Below are positions 1-12,459 of a stretch of DNA of 64,000 nucleotides, piece after piece. The stretch's first letter is position 1. Each line of letters opens with the position of its first letter. The notes beneath the pieces are model-generated. The model searched no databases and was not told the origin of the DNA. It saw only the letters and a list, made by a program, of their open reading frames with translations. This stretch comes from Amyloporia xantha (lineage: Eukaryota > Basidiomycota > Agaricomycetes > Polyporales > Adustoporiaceae). Location: assembly GCA_036971615.1 (NCBI GenBank), contig JAYKKR010000008.1, positions 372,001 to 436,000 of the forward strand. Direction: 5' to 3'. Position numbers and translations under genes: made by a program.

Positions 1-934
1 TCCTGACTCCTGGTACTCCTGCAGCCCCTTCTCAGGCCATGCAGCGTGCCAACCGAATATGAGCGAACCCGGGAGAGGCGAGAGCAGGCCCGCCAAGGAC
101 TGCGCGAGCTGGAACTGCTGGGGTTCGTCAAAGAGATGAAACAGCGAGGAGGCATGAATAGCGGAGACATGCCCGAGCAGCGGCGTCAGATGAGTGAGGG
201 TGGAAAACGAGGGGACCGGCGTCTCGGGTGGAGATTGGAACGGAGGTACGGGCTTCAGGAAGGACGGATCTAATGCGTCACCACGGATCAGCGGCACGGG
301 AAACGTCTCTGGTGTGTCGCTAAAGAGACGATGTCCGAGCTTCCAAAATTCTGAAGACGGTTCAGAGGGGCAAGTAAGAGATACAACATCTTACATACCC
401 GGTTCGAGGTCAGAAGCGATGACATTGCGAACAGGGAAGCCATCGGCGACGACCTTTCTGACATCATTCCCGACTATGTGTATATGTCAGTGAAATAATC
501 AGATGGGATAGACACAGTTCTACACACAACAGCAGCCGATGTCGATGAAGATTGCACCTTTGCGCTCCTTTCCCAGCTTCAGGACCTTCTCATATGCAGG
601 CAGACGAGAGACCTTAAGTCTGATAACAAAGGTCTTAATCGTAAGAACGGTTGCAGTCAGGATACCTACTTCGTGAACGAGAGATTGAAGATGCATGGAT
701 ACGGGCGGACCTGCAACTCTCGTTGGAATACCTTATCCTACCGACCTCTGTGGGGTGGCTTACCTCGTAGGCATCCGCTTGTATCTTCAAGATGTGCTGC
801 TTCAGAGCCTCATCGTCTTGGATTCCGGTCTGAGATTTGAAAAACGCAGTCTCTTCCTTGTCTAGATTGTAGTAACTGTCGTCGATGATTCCTTTTTTCG
901 GTAAGCTCGGCACAGTGCTATTCTCGACTTGCAT
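1..934 (-). CDS. SAM-dependent methyltransferase, 3' part beyond the window
   Basis: Class I methyltransferase of the kind widespread in Agaricomycetes. I read five exons on the minus strand: 934-764, 710-670, 619-528, 473-399 and 350 to beyond base 1, all with GT-AG introns of 48-54 nt. After a short leader, a region with QTGIQDDEALKQHI leads into a PYPCI motif. Then comes the SAM-binding motif I, DIGCCFGNDVRK, split by the third intron, followed by VIASDLEPEFW and a long open last exon with GHVSAIHASSLFHLFDE and SLIFGWHAAWPEKG. The reading frame is intact across every junction. Start at 934 is preferred over an in-frame ATG at 985 because the family starts close to this point. The substrate cannot be told; such enzymes often sit in secondary-metabolite loci, but none is visible here. 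Confidence 0.85.
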
Positions 935-1706
935 GTCGTCTGCCAATGTAGATGGAGTTCGATGGAGAGAAGCGACTATCCGCAATCCTAATCTGGGCTC
1001 CTAAATAAGCGTCTGAGCCTGTTCACGTTATGTACTATCACATCATGAGACATCGGGTCAGAAAGCAGAATGGCGCCCACTGCTGCCAAAAAAGGCGGCT
1101 AGCGGTGCTGACTGTCAATAATGTCAATGCTACGAACCATGAAATGCACCACCAAATATAAGTGAGCTGGCGTTCATGAATAGGAAGCCGGAGAGATCGC
1201 GAACGGCATGGTAACCATGGTACAGTCAATGCCGCAACATATTCGTGTTGATACTGGTATTGGTAAGATCTATACCACATCGGCGTGGAACCAACGACGG
1301 CTTGCCGTATGACATGAATGTCTTTCTCTCGCTGTTTGCAGTGGCAGCAATTGTACTGAAACCAATGATATAGTCTGGCCTGGGTATCACACTTGGATTT
1401 TAAGACTGCAGGCTGGTAAGCGCATGCAAATCAGGATTGTAAACGCAATAAACGCACTCACCCTACTTGACTGGAGCAAGTCTCATCAATAGTCGCTCAC
1501 GTTGAAAATCCCACTGTCTTCGTGAGACTGAATGATAGGAATGTTCACCAAATGTACTGGCGGAACGTCTCTGTACAAGGAAACTGACCTACAATCGCAC
1601 CCGAAGCGTAATTTACAACTCACTGCAGGTTACAAGTAATCATCTAACGGATATATCTCTAAGCTGGCCACCAAGGCTGTACAGCCGCATAGGCTCGGAG
1701 GCATTT
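935..1706. other. intergenic, no gene recognised
   Basis: About 770 bases between two minus-strand genes. It should hold the methyltransferase promoter and the 3' end of the transporter gene. A short minus ORF at 1038-1280 has no recognisable motif and is not called. Confidence 0.5.
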
Positions 1707-4082
1707 TTAGTCCTCCGCTTCCTCGAATATCACTTCTGGGACCGATTCAGCCCCTTTCAGCGTAATCCTAATCTGTCGCCTCCGGTCCCGCCAGCCGGAA
1801 TAGATCGCTAGCCCCATCGCTACGCAGCAAGCGAAGATCGTCAACTTTAGACTGTCCGTGTAGCATGCGCGGCCCTCCAGACATTGCTGTGTCGACGGTA
1901 AGCCTGCACGGCGAGCGAGCGATCCGGAGGCAGCAAGCAACGTCGAATTTGTCGGTGGAGATAGTGGCGGCGCATGGGCATCAAGGTTGCGGCCAAAAGC
2001 GATCGAGAAAACGTTGCTGCCGAGCATGGGTGCAAGCGAGACGAAGCCCCAGTTCTCCGAAAAATGCGCTGGGTAATCAGATTAGAAATGGTCAACACGT
2101 GTAGGTGCCTCAAAATAAACTCACGTAGTCCGAACCATTCGATCGTGACCGTAGGGAACAGGCCAAACATGGCGCCGTACGCTAGTCCGAGTAGAGTGCT
2201 TGCCTTCCAGAGACTGCTGACGTCCTCGACAAAGTAACAAGTGACCTGAGAAGATGATAAATATACACGCGACCAGGGTAATGCAGAAGGAACGTGGAAG
2301 CCGAAGGTAGTTCTTGGTAAAGTCGGCAAGCATCCCTAGATGATTATCGCGTTAGCGATCGGAGGACCACTTCAGTGACGGACAAGTCCTCACCGATGCT
2401 GATGCGTCCTAAACAATTCATGATGCTAACGACAGACACTTGTGCAGCTTGCCACTGTGCCGCCTTCGCCTCGTCATAATCCGGATTACCCTTGGCAAAC
2501 AAAGCCTGAGAAATCGAGCCGACATTATTTATATCTATATTGCTAACGCATGAGCTCTTCCCGAACGTCGCCATAGAGATAACCTACACATAAGCCCTGT
2601 TCCGCTCACTGAAGATGCAATGTCGGCCAGGTGAGCCGCAAACAATCAGTTGGGTAAAGTTGACACCCACATAAGGCGGTGATGCTGAAGATCAGCCAGA
2701 AGTCTCTATCCACAAAGAGACCCTTTCCGGAAACATTCGGCGGTTCGTGTAGGCCGGATATACCCGGAGAAGGGACTGGATGCCGCAAGCTCCTTCGCGA
2801 AACCGAGAATGCGCTGCGCGACCGATGCCGGCTCTGACTGCGTGTCGGGCTCAGTGCAACCGATTCGCCGACCGTGGGTACGAAGTAGTCAGACACGACC
2901 TCAGGGCGCGAGGGGTGATATCCGGGATTTGGCAGGACTGCTTCTTCATCGAGCGGCGGGTCCGCAAGTTCCTCATCATCGACGTGCACATGGTTGATAT
3001 GCGGCGAAAGAAGATGCGTGTGACTATCATTCTCCCGCTCAAACAGGGCAGGAGATACAATGGTTACGCTGGCTTGGGAATCGAAGGCTTCCTCCAATGC
3101 ATCGTCCTCGGCAGTGTGACTCAGCTCAGAATGAGGTAATGGGATCGGCCGGACAAGGAAAAACCCCAATACCATAGGCAGGGAAGTACCGATGGCGAGG
3201 ACGAGAAGGAAGTCGGACGTGTTGCCGGGAAATGCGAGGTGGGCAATAGTGGAGAAGAGAAAAGCTGACAGACCGAAGCCGGACAGGACGATGCCATTGG
3301 CTGTCGCCCTCTGCGTGGGTGAATGAGTCCGAAGCGGAAAAAATACGAACGCAAATCCATGCTCACCGCTCGATCTGGCCAACTTTTTGCTGTAGCATTC
3401 ATGGAGCTCGCGAGGCCGCCATTTCCCCCGATGCCACTAAGGAACCCAAAGAAGACAAGGGCACATAGGTCGAAGAGGCTTAGGCTGGAAGAGCCTTCAG
3501 CGAGCCCTCGGTCGAAGTAGTGGCGGATGCCAGAATAGCCTATGGCCAGTGAGAAGAACGCCATGACGAGAAGGGAACGCGGTCCTCTGGTGTCTACGAT
3601 CCGGCCCCAGAGAGGAGCTGAGCCATATACACCAACTGAAAATATCACAGGGCCAATGTTGGAAGCACATCACACAGAGATCTTTGAGTGACGCACTATT
3701 GCCAGATAAACCTATGACATTCAGCTGTGTATGCGTGAGGCCGAGCCGCGATCCTAACTGCGGGCCATATGCTACGTCATGTTGTCAGCTTAGTATGCAC
3801 TCGTAGGCAACGGTATAAAGACAGGTAGAAAACTGGCGGCTGCGTGGAATAAATTGTCCAAAGGACATGCCGTTTCCCTACGTGTCGGAAACTATTTCAC
3901 GCACCCGAGAAGACCTGACCGAGACCATGGGAGCGTTAGCGATCAATTCAACGATCTTCGCGGGCGTCAAGACGCACATAGTTAGTTCCAGAAGCGAGGG
4001 CTACCAGCAAACATGTGAGGAAGCTGGCTAGCCTGGTAAAGCTGAGGAGAGCAGGCGCAGGCGCGTGGGTCGTTGGATGCAT
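1707..4082 (-). CDS. MFS transporter, MCH1/nodulin-like family
   Basis: Multi-exon major facilitator of the fungal monocarboxylate-transporter-like MCH1/nodulin-like group; a membrane protein with about 12 helices. Start at 4082 gives a short leader and helix 1 (SFLTCLLVALASGTNYV). The next exon has AYGPQLGSRLGLTHTQLNV. Then come SGNIGVYGSAPLWGRIVDTRG (the loop 2-3 signature) and a glycine-rich helix 4 (GFLSGIGGNGGLASSM), with an intron after SWPDRA. A helix 5-6 exon follows (NGIVLSGFGLSAFLFSTIA), then a long acidic Ser/His-rich cytosolic loop, then FWLIFSITALC. Later exons hold NCLGRISI, a helix ending in YFVEDVSSLW, GAMFGLFPTVTIEWFGL, and NWGFVSLAPMLGSNVFSIAFG. A C-terminal helix and an acidic tail end at 1707. 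All exons are mutually in frame. Substrate unknown; monocarboxylate transport is only a family name, since MCH proteins have not all been shown to carry monocarboxylates. Confidence 0.85.
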
Positions 4083-5287
4083 GAACAGGTGCACGATTCT
4101 GCCACGGCTGGTTGATCAGGAAGTTTGAGCTGCTAGAGATTGCTGCCAAGTTCACACATCCAGCGACGAGGATGAATTGTCACCGTCGTCGTTGACGATA
4201 ACGAGAGCTGCAGCCAGGGCGGTCCACTTTGCCGTGCCTCAGTCTGATGAAACGGCGCTCCGTCGAGGCGGATAGCATGGGCGTCTATCTCAGCCGGTGG
4301 TTATTTATTGGTTGATTCATTATGAGTGGCTTTATTAGGGTTATAGCACAATATAGATTGGCAAACGCGGTCACATGATAGCGGCAAGCTGTTTGTGTCG
4401 AGAGAAACTCGAGACCTCGTCCTTTGCTTTCCAGCAAGTATATACCCGCCGACGCCCGGACTTTCCCACCTTGTCTGCCGTCCTTTTTTTCCGCAGCGCG
4501 CTCTCATCTACGACCCTCTCCCTCCCTCTGTCCCTCCCTCTCATGCTCATGTTCTCGATACCCGAACGGAAGGACTTCTCATCTCCACTTTCCCTCTCGC
4601 TTACCTCCATACGCGCATCCACACTCCCTCCCCTCAGCCGCTTGTATGGCGGGCGAACACCCTCGATACGTACCGCTGATGTCCTGCTCGCCGCTGCAAA
4701 TGTCATGACCCCCTTGCCGCTGTGACCATCTCCTCTTGATTATCGTTGCTGTCGACGGAGTGTGTGCTATATATCTGACGCCTTGTTTCTCTCCGCTGAA
4801 TGACAATCGTGGCGGCTCGCTATCGTAGTCGCCGGGCGGGCGAGGCGTGTTTTGCTCGGTGTTGCTGCTTCACAGCGGGTACGGGTGGCCCTACAGAGTT
4901 AGCACGAACAGTACTAGTCAAAAATCTGGCAGCAGTCTGGCAGGTAGCAGGCAGTCTTACTCCGGCTTGTGGATAACACGACTCAACCTCGTACGTCTCC
5001 CCCATACATGACCAGTTCAAAGATGCGTTCAGCCCCATTGTCACGATGATTACACACCCAACCATCTCATTCGCATGCCGCACGCCAGGGCGAACGCGGT
5101 CCATGTCGTTTGCCACAAACGCATTTACATGCTCGCGAGGACAGATGAGGCAACAACAGGCAATGACGTTGTCCGATGAGTCCACAACAAATCTCACTGA
5201 AAAAGGTATTCTGCTATGCCGATATCGTGCGCTGCCTCGATCTTCTACTTACAAAATTCCCTGTGATTGTGATAGTTTGCAATCGAG
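4083..5287. other. intergenic, pyrimidine-rich tract at 4440-4640
   Basis: The stretch 4440-4640 is strongly C/T-rich on the plus strand, like the leader of a fungal promoter, but no convincing gene follows it. Overlapping ORFs on both strands (4375-4806, 4820-5197) come from the skewed composition and show no domain. Confidence 0.4.
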
Positions 5288-5636
5288 CCGAAAACGCCTA
5301 GACGTTGAGTGCCATTGCAAGCTGGTCTGGAAATCTCCGACATTATTCCTCGTCGAGTCGTAGGTTCGTTCCCACCCTTTTGATGATCGCAAGATTTCGA
5401 AGTCCGCCGTGGCAACTCCTCCCTGGCGCGCGTACAGGAATAGCGCTACGGCTGCTGACAACTGAGGCAGACCTCAAAAACACAAACTACCACCACCGCT
5501 GTACAGTGTACCGTAGACAATTGCTCCCAGCCGGGGCCAGCTCTGTGACTGCAACTCACGAACGTCGTTGGACTACAAAGGGCTCTCAAGAGTGCAGCTG
5601 CCCCCTTTGAAGACCATCCAATTTATCACTACCGAC

Positions 5637-6547
5637 ATGGCCCTCTCACGTTCCTTCTCTTCTTCAAGGTTGCCTCATGCATGCGTCAAAGCTGCGTCCA
5701 CAGTGGCTGCTGCATCTCGGGTGAGTCCCGTCCATCCGCACCCCGTTTTCTCCATGTGCTCACGGCTTCTGTCAGAGCGTACTTACTCCATCTTGTAGAA
5801 ATCACTCTGCTGCTCGGATCTCTCTCTCGCATCGTGCGCTGCTTCAGCTGCGCTCCACGACCCTGCTTGACACCGTACTGTAGAACGTCTCCCTCGGCTC
5901 ACCTCGCCTTTCAGTACAAGCAGCACCACCCGAAAGTCACCGGGGCCGCCTTCACCGCATCCAGATGTTCTGAAGAACCCTTCGCCAGAAGCAGTCTACA
6001 AGCTGTTCATGGCCCGTGCCGCCTTGTGTGCTGATGCAGAGTCAGCCCGGGTCCTCCTAGGGGACAACCCGACGAAGGACGTCTATTACAACCAAATCTT
6101 GCATAACATGCAGTTCGTCTTCTATTACATCAACACGGTCGACGTCGAGGTGCGGCCGTTCCTCGCCTATCGTCGTGATCCACGCTGACAGGGCGCCACT
6201 GGCAGGAATTCAAGACGGCGACTGTCAGACGGGGCTCGCGCATCTCTAAAGCGAGAGTGGCCCTGCTCCAGTATGCAATCACGACCTACGGCTGGCTGGA
6301 AGCGGCGATCAGTGCGGGCAGCGCTCCGGAGCATGCGCGCAACCTTGAGCATGTGATGCTCCAGCTGCGCATGGTGATGTTCGTTATCTAGGCGTACGAG
6401 GATCCGGAGGGCACAGATGACATTAAGTATGCGATGGTGTGCGAACACGTTCTGTCCAAGTTCCTCCTCATTGTTGATGCGGTGACGAATGCGGCGGGGG
6501 GTGCGCCGGAAGACTTTATCATCTACGAGCCAAGCGAGGGCTCTTGA
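5637..6547 (+). pseudogene. unknown protein gene with shared lesions, copy 1
   Basis: A clear start (MALSRSFSSSRLPHAC, a Ser/Arg-rich presequence-like N-terminus) runs 28 codons to a GTGAGT donor at 5721. The acceptor at 5798 leads into an exon in the same frame. Coding sense is then broken three times: TGA at 5868-5870, TGA at 6186-6188 followed by a frame change, and TAG at 6389-6391. Between these, long coherent stretches remain (SPEAVYKLFMARAALC, DNPTKDVYYNQILHNMQFVF, then HWQEFKTATVRRGSRISKARV, AITTYGWLEAAISAG and YAMVCEHVLSKFLLIVDAV), ending at TGA 6545. No family is recognised. Introns cannot explain the breaks, because the gaps needed would be 17-18 nt. The same three lesions occur in copy 2. 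Confidence 0.6.
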
Positions 6548-6882
6548 GGGATTAGCTACGCGGCCTTATGCAGCCTTATGCCAGCTCGGACATTGTAAAT
6601 ACACCATGAAGTAACTGCAGAACAACCATCACACATTTCGATCGAGGATGGCGACTGCAGATTTGGTTCAGATTCCGACGCTGTGTTGCGCAGTTGACCG
6701 ACTTGTCGTGTGCGCACTTGCATCCACCAGACTCGACGATGCACTTGATTCAGCAACCACAGTCTCTCAGCCCCACGACACAAAATTGCGCCGACGCCAC
6801 CGTGCCGGAAGCCATCGGGCAAAAATGACTCGACCGCACTGTCTACGCTCTGCCTCTGACCGCCACGACCGCCTCGCTCGCC

Positions 6883-7830
6883 ATGCAACGCTCTGGCTGC
6901 CCAGATGAAGTCAGGATCGGGATCCTCGGTGAGCACGAGCCTAGCATGTCACCCATGCTGACGCTGACTCTGTGTGGGTGTAGCGCTGCAGGGCGCATTC
7001 GCGGAGCACCAGGTGATGCTGCAAAAGGTGTCGCTGCGGACTCGGATCCGCGTCGTGCTGGTGCGGACGGAGGAGGACCTGGGCGCGTGCGATGCGCTCA
7101 TTATCCCCGGCGGAGGTGCGTAGCTTCGTCGATTTGCAGCACTGTAGCGGCTGACGCTCTCTCTTCCTCCCCACCCCTCCCCACCCCTCGGCGGGGCGGC
7201 AGAGTCGACGACGATCGCACTGCTCGCGCGCCTGGCGGGCTTGCTGGGGCCGCTGCGCGAGTTCGTGAGGGCAAAGCCGGTGTGGGGCACATGCGCGGGG
7301 GCGATCCTGCTCGCGGCGGAGATCGAGGGCGCGAAGCAGGGCGGACAGGAGCTGCTCGGCGGGATGGCCGTCACCGTCGCGCGCAACGGGTGGGGCTCGC
7401 AGGTCGAGTCGTTCGAGGCCCCGCTCGAGGTGGACGGCCTCCGCGACGCCGAGCGGCCCTTCCACGGGGTGTTCATACGTGCACCTGTGAGCAGCCTTCT
7501 TTCTCTCTTTCTTTCTTCTTCGCTGTATTGCTTGTTGGTCGAATGCGCGCCCCTGACTCATGCTCATGTGCGCAGGTCGTGCTCGCGCTGCACCCCTCGC
7601 CCACCGACCCGCCGCTCCAGATCGTCTCCCGCGTGCCTGCTGCGCTTCTACCCCGCATGCAGACGCTGGTCCCGCCCGACGAGGACGACACGGATCCGCG
7701 TGACCCACGCACGATCGTCGCGCTGCGGCAGGGCCGCCATCTGCTCACGACGTTCCACCCCGAGCTCACCAAGGACAACCGTTTCCACGAGTATTTCATC
7801 CGGGAGTGCGTACTCCCCTCGCTCGCGTGA
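6883..7830 (+). CDS. pdx2: pyridoxal 5'-phosphate synthase glutaminase subunit, copy 1
   Basis: PDX2/SNO-type class I glutamine amidotransferase. It hydrolyses glutamine and passes ammonia to PDX1/SNZ for de novo vitamin B6 synthesis in the cytosol. Exons are 6883-6928, 6984-7115, 7203-7486 and 7576-7830 (238 residues, normal length). Visible are the N-terminal [14 protein letters not shown], the oxyanion GGESTT motif rebuilt across intron 2, the nucleophile Cys in [12 protein letters not shown] (codon 7292-7294), and the His-Glu pair in TTFHPELT (His codon 7756-7758). All catalytic residues are present. The ATG at 6883 is chosen because it gives the usual short lead to the first beta strand. 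A second, nearly identical gene lies at 18319-19251; no PDX1 partner is in the window. Confidence 0.95.
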   Translation: MQRSGCPDEVRIGILGEHEPSMSPMLTLTLCGCSAAGRIRGAPGDAAKGVAADSDPRRAGADGGGPGRVRCAHYPRRRCVASSICSTVAADALSSSPPLPTPRRGGRVDDDRTARAPGGLAGAAARVREGKAGVGHMRGGDPARGGDRGREAGRTGAARRDGRHRRAQRVGLAGRVVRGPARGGRPPRRRAALPRGVHTCTCEQPSFSLSFFFAVLLVGRMRAPDSCSCAQVVLALHPSPTDPPLQIVSRVPAALLPRMQTLVPPDEDDTDPRDPRTIVALRQGRHLLTTFHPELTKDNRFHEYFIRECVLPSLA

Positions 7831-7855
7831 CCCAAGGCGCTATAGAGGACGTAGG

Positions 7856-8390
7856 GTGGGCGGGGGTGGTCGGCGGCTCGGCGGAGGATGCTGGTGCCGC
7901 TGCTGTGGGACGGGCTGTCTGAAAGAGGCTGCGAGTGTGTACTTGAGAAATACGAGAGATAGGTGACTTTCGTGGGCATGTAGGCGATCCGGTGAGTTTC
8001 ATGGTATGTAGACGATCGGGTGGGTTTCGTGGGGGTATAGACGATTGGGTATGCAGACCCTGGCTCGATTTGTACGGAATCAAGCACCCATCTTGGCTCA
8101 CACAGTTCGCGCCCTGCAGAAATGTACTGCACACAGTGCACGCGGCCTCTCGCAACGCCAAAGTCGTTGTATTCTACTCCTCCAAAACTCCCTCAATCCA
8201 CACCTCCAGCACGCTGTAGCCAACGCAGCGCTCCGTTGGACGTTCTAAGCCATCTGCGCGCACTCAGCACAAGCACCAGATGACACAGACAGGAGGTATG
8301 CACCGTCCCTCTGCAGTCCCAAACCCTGGCTGACACCCTCCCACAGATGTAGGATAAGTCTAATGCTCAATATCGGCTCTGTCCGTCCGC
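7856..8390. other. intergenic, no gene recognised
   Basis: Unique sequence after the duplicated block. It contains a short degenerate tandem (ggtgagtttc/atgtag-type units around 7960-8050) but no coding pattern I can support. Confidence 0.4.
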
Positions 8391-8394
8391 TCCG

Positions 8395-10500
8395 CGCACC
8401 CGAAAAACGACGATTCGAGCTCGCAAGACTGTCCATACACCGAGGAGTAGGCCTTCTCACGGCGTCCGCCACGTTCTACGCGCTCGCTGGCCCCTTCTCA
8501 CTAAACTCCTTCTTGTACAGCCGTTTCGCTCCTGTGACGTCCGGAGGGTGCAGGCGCGTTCCAAGTAGATAGCGCAGGTCTCCATGGGCCGTCTGAAACC
8601 CTCACGACGGTGTCCCCGATGCTCAATCTCGTACCCCCTAGCCGTTTTGCCGGACGACGAAATTTCAAATTTCGTCCGGCACGCTTGATAGAGGAATGGG
8701 CACGGTAGAATACTACTGTGGACAGATGCGCACGCTCCGCTGCGTCCTCTTGCCCCAGGACGCTGGCCTCCCCACGGCGTCCGGTACATTCTGTGAGCTC
8801 GCCAGCACATTCTCGCTAAACTCTTTGTACAGCTCGCCTTCCTGCGAAATCCACCACTTCGCTTCCACAGCGCTCGGAGGGTGCAGGATGCGCCCTAAGT
8901 AGATAGTGCAGGTGCGTATGGGCCGTCTGAAGCCCTCACGACAGTGCCCTCGGCGCTCAGTCTCGTCCCCCATTACCCATCTCGCCGGACGACGAATTTT
9001 CAAATTTCGTCCGGCACGCTGGATAGAGGCATGGATACGATAGAATACTACCGCGGACAGATGCACGCGATGCGCTGTAGATGTGTCGAGGACGTCCGGT
9101 GCGTCCTCTTGCCCCAGGCAGTCATTCGCACTCACCGACATCCCGTCTAGTAGACGGTTCTGGCGTGACCAATATCCGTCTCCAGCCGACCAGACAGTGC
9201 GTAGCGCATTGCGAGTATACGCACAACAATGATGAGCTTTGAATGAAGTACTCGGAGTGTGCCTCCGAGTGCCCATTGGCACTCCTCGCCAGCTCTGTCG
9301 CCGGACGACGAAATCTTCAAATATCGTCCGAACCGCCCGCGAGGTGAGTGGGAGCCGTCTAGTGTGAACGTAGATAGATGCATGTGGTGTACCGAGGGCA
9401 TCTGGTCAGTTCTCCACACTGCCGACAACGTTTGCCCTCGTTGAAACCCCATCCATCAGTCGTTGCGGAAATCACCAAACTCGAGCGCCAGCCATTCGGA
9501 TGGTGAAGAGCGCGTCCAGAATAGCTAGACAGAGAAGGTATTCTTGGTCCAAGTCCTCGGATCAAGATTCCCATCGTTCGTGAGCGTTCTCCATCTGCCG
9601 CCCTGACATATGACAAGATACTACCAGCGTTCCATCTCGCCGGACAGCAAAATATCAAATATCGAACGCAAGGCTTGCGGGGCGACAGAACGTGGACAGA
9701 GCAGACGCAAAAGCGTCCTATGCACGTCGTCTGGCCCTCGACTCGGCCATGGTGTCCGATCGCGAGAGGTCAATAATCGTGAACCGCAGCTGGACACTGA
9801 TGTGGTGTGCTGCTGACGGCGAGGGCAAGAACATAAGGTATGTTTACCATCTCTGTGATGGCACCTCCACGACGCTGACGTGGCTCCGCGTCCGCTCTTT
9901 CTCCCGAAAGAAAAACTGGGAAGTTCCGAGTGCTGACCATCAGCGTTTAGCAGCGGACGAACTGCGTGCCATTCAAAGCAACACTATGTGCCATTCGGTG
10001 TGTTCGCGGCCCACTGCTGACAGCGAGGACACTCCGGAAGAGATATGAGGTACGTAGCGTTGATGCGGCCTTCACATCTTACCCGGAAGCAAAACTGCGG
10101 GCTTCAAGCGCAGAGTGTTAGCGGTGAGCAGCAGACAGCGTATACGCCATTGGGAGTCACGGTACGCACCATGACATTTTATCAATATCGCTCTCGTAGC
10201 GGTTCCCCAGTGCTAACACCAGCGCCGACGAATCTAGATGTTTTGAGAAGTGGTGAGGCCCACGCTCGAGTGGATCAACAGCATGTTCGTGCTCTCACCT
10301 GTGTCATTGTCTCCTGATGCTGGGGCATGCTCGTCATCGCCCGTCTCGCCGGACAACGAAATCTCGATTTTTTTATCACAGGGAGCCTGATGGAGAGTAT
10401 CCATTGCACTCGCCGGACAGGCCTCCTGTGGCTTATACATCTTCTCTTCCAGCTGCTTCGCCCGGGGCTGAATGTGTATGTTTTGAAATGTTGGAACCCC
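8395..10500. repeat. array of degenerate ~330-bp repeats with a palindromic core
   Basis: A near-palindrome, GCCGGACGACGAAATTTC followed by AAATTTCGTCCGGC, recurs in the same orientation at about 8649, 8984, 9300, 9639 and 10348, that is every 316-339 bp and then about twice that. The first two units are similar over most of their length (for example ACGGCGTCCG, CCTCTTGCCCCAGGACG and GGGCCGTCTGAA...CCCTCACGAC); later ones have drifted to little more than the core. The left arm carries an extra CGA relative to the right. Minus-strand ORFs through the array (8457-8810, 8713-9282) share short peptide stretches because of the repeats, but no protein family is recognised. Confidence 0.65.
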
Positions 10501-10559
10501 ATGTGAGGCATGCAGAACGGACTGATTCTCACAGAGAGTGGCTGTCTAAATGAGTGATG

Positions 10560-11990
10560 ACAGGGCATGCTAGAAAAGTGGACCATTGATGGTCAAGTAG
10601 TCAGAGTGGATGGTGAGGAGTGGTTCATAGACATTAACTGAGAATTGACCGTCAATATTTTCGTGGTATTGAATTTCATGCTGTGACACCCTAGACGTAA
10701 GTGTTTCATCTACATCAATCTCAATTCAGTTTGAAACATCGGCGGATGCAAGGAATTCTCATGGCTATTGATGCTCCAATGAAATACTTCACATCTCCGA
10801 TTGAATTTCACTCTCTGTTGAAATGGCAAAAGAACACTCAGTTTACAAAACTCGCAGATATAATCTTGTTATAGTCATTGTGTATAGTCCTATAACACCT
10901 AAGAGATGGAACAGCAAACAGACATTACATTACAAGACACATTGAAGCCTCTGTCGAGTGCCGAGCCACACTGACATGTTGCAGCGGCAATCTGTATGTA
11001 AATATCTGGTTCTATTTTGTATTTGTTGCCATCTGAGTCAAGTCCGAGTTCCGCAACCTGAGGTGGGCATGACATAATCCCGTTGAATGGTGTTCATGTG
11101 ATGTATCTATGGGGCTCTTCTACTGTACGTGCATCAATGTCAATCATCGGGACATCACATTAGTCCACTAGTACAGGATGACCAAGGATGGCCCTTGGCC
11201 AATAAGTAAACTGCATAGCTTCAGATGTCCCAGAGTACTTTGAATATCAACAGGTGAGAGGTTCCTATGTAGACATGTGCAGATTCGGAACAGGCAGGTG
11301 GCCAGTGTGCGTATGGAACATGTTGTAAACATGCATGGAGAAACGTCTGCCAAACAGGTCGACTTGATCATGATTGGCTCGATCATGCAACAGGCCGAGG
11401 TCATGTGCTCCATCAAGGAAGTGACGTGATGTGAACACGTCCAGAGTGCGATCTGATCTTGGTTGTACACTATCCACAGACTCGGACTGCAGCGCCGCCT
11501 CTGGACAGTCTGTACAAAACTTGACTAACTCAATGTCGGCATATTCAAGGATTCTGCGCACATGAGTTATATGAAACAAAGATGTTTGACTCGGAACCAG
11601 TTGCCGGGTGTATACTACTCTGTCTGTCCTTCGGTGTATTTCAACTCATCCGAACATGTTCACACTGCAAGGAAATCTGAAGAATGATACGGTTGCTCAA
11701 TTGGTGCATGCGTAATTTACGCGGCTTGGCATCATTATGCAATTCCGAACATCCAGACCTTGCAAGCTGTTTTGCGGGCCAAATTTGAGTGCCAGTACGA
11801 CACCTATCCCCATGTCCACGGAATGAGTGTTTGATGTTGTCTCAAGACTCTGAGTCTCTCGCGCAGTGTCAATTACCAGTTAAAAGATACTTACTTATTG
11901 TGATGATTCCGACAGATCGTGACTAGTCAATGGTGCAAGGCAGTCAACTTCAATTAGTAGACAGAGCCGTTCAACCGAGCCCATTGGCTA
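10560..11990. other. AT-rich region without a supported gene
   Basis: Base composition drops below the flanks. The longest minus ORF (11265-11579) looks amino-acid-plausible but has no motif, start context or splice partners I can defend. It may be an old repeat or a relic gene. Confidence 0.35.
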
Positions 11991-12459
11991 CGCCAAGTGA
12001 GCAAATGTGCCGGGAAGTTCAGAGAGATTGACACCCGAACAGATGGGCGTCCGATCACTCTGAACTTCTACGACACATTGGCCTCTGTCCCTGGTTACGA
12101 CGTACCCGTCTGCTACACGGTCGGCCTTTGCAGCCCGGTGAGTTCCTCGTGCACTGATGGTCTTGCATCCCCAGAGAATCTGCACGGCCGTGGGTCTCCC
12201 CAACCCGGTCCAGTGCAGACCTCATGATTGCTGGGGAGACGTATAAAGGATGAGGGCGGATGGCACGTTCTCCCTATCCTCATCCTCCTCTTCACTCTTC
12301 CACTCTTCTCTCTGCTCCTCAACTTGCCTCTTATCTCCGTCAAACGATAGCGGTGCTCGAGTGCCTAGGTGAGTACGTCAGTTCACTTTCTATGCTCTCG
12401 CTGAAAATGACGACGCACTGCTTGTCTTCATCAGCAAATTCGACGATGAACGCGCTCAG

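Larger units (their letters stand above)
5288..7855 (+). repeat. segmental duplication, copy 1
   Basis: This block is repeated at 15119-19275 in the same orientation with near identity. It holds an unknown decayed gene and a PDX2 gene. Homology starts at CCGAAAACGCC (5288; 15119) and ends just past the PDX2 stop codon, after GGCGCTATAGAGGACG. Copy 1 lacks the Helitron pair found in copy 2 and so shows the older arrangement. Confidence 0.9.

Noticed and set aside
4375..4806. Overlapping ORFs on both strands at a C/T-rich stretch
   Set aside because: Composition-driven; no domain, start context or splice pattern. More likely a promoter or leader-like tract.
6180..6391. Explaining the stops in the duplicated unknown gene by tiny introns
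   Set aside because: The introns required would be 17-18 nt, far below any fungal intron; the lesions are reported instead.
6941..7708. Long minus-strand ORFs over both PDX2 genes
   Set aside because: High-GC antisense shadows of PDX2 exons; they cross its introns and have no motif.
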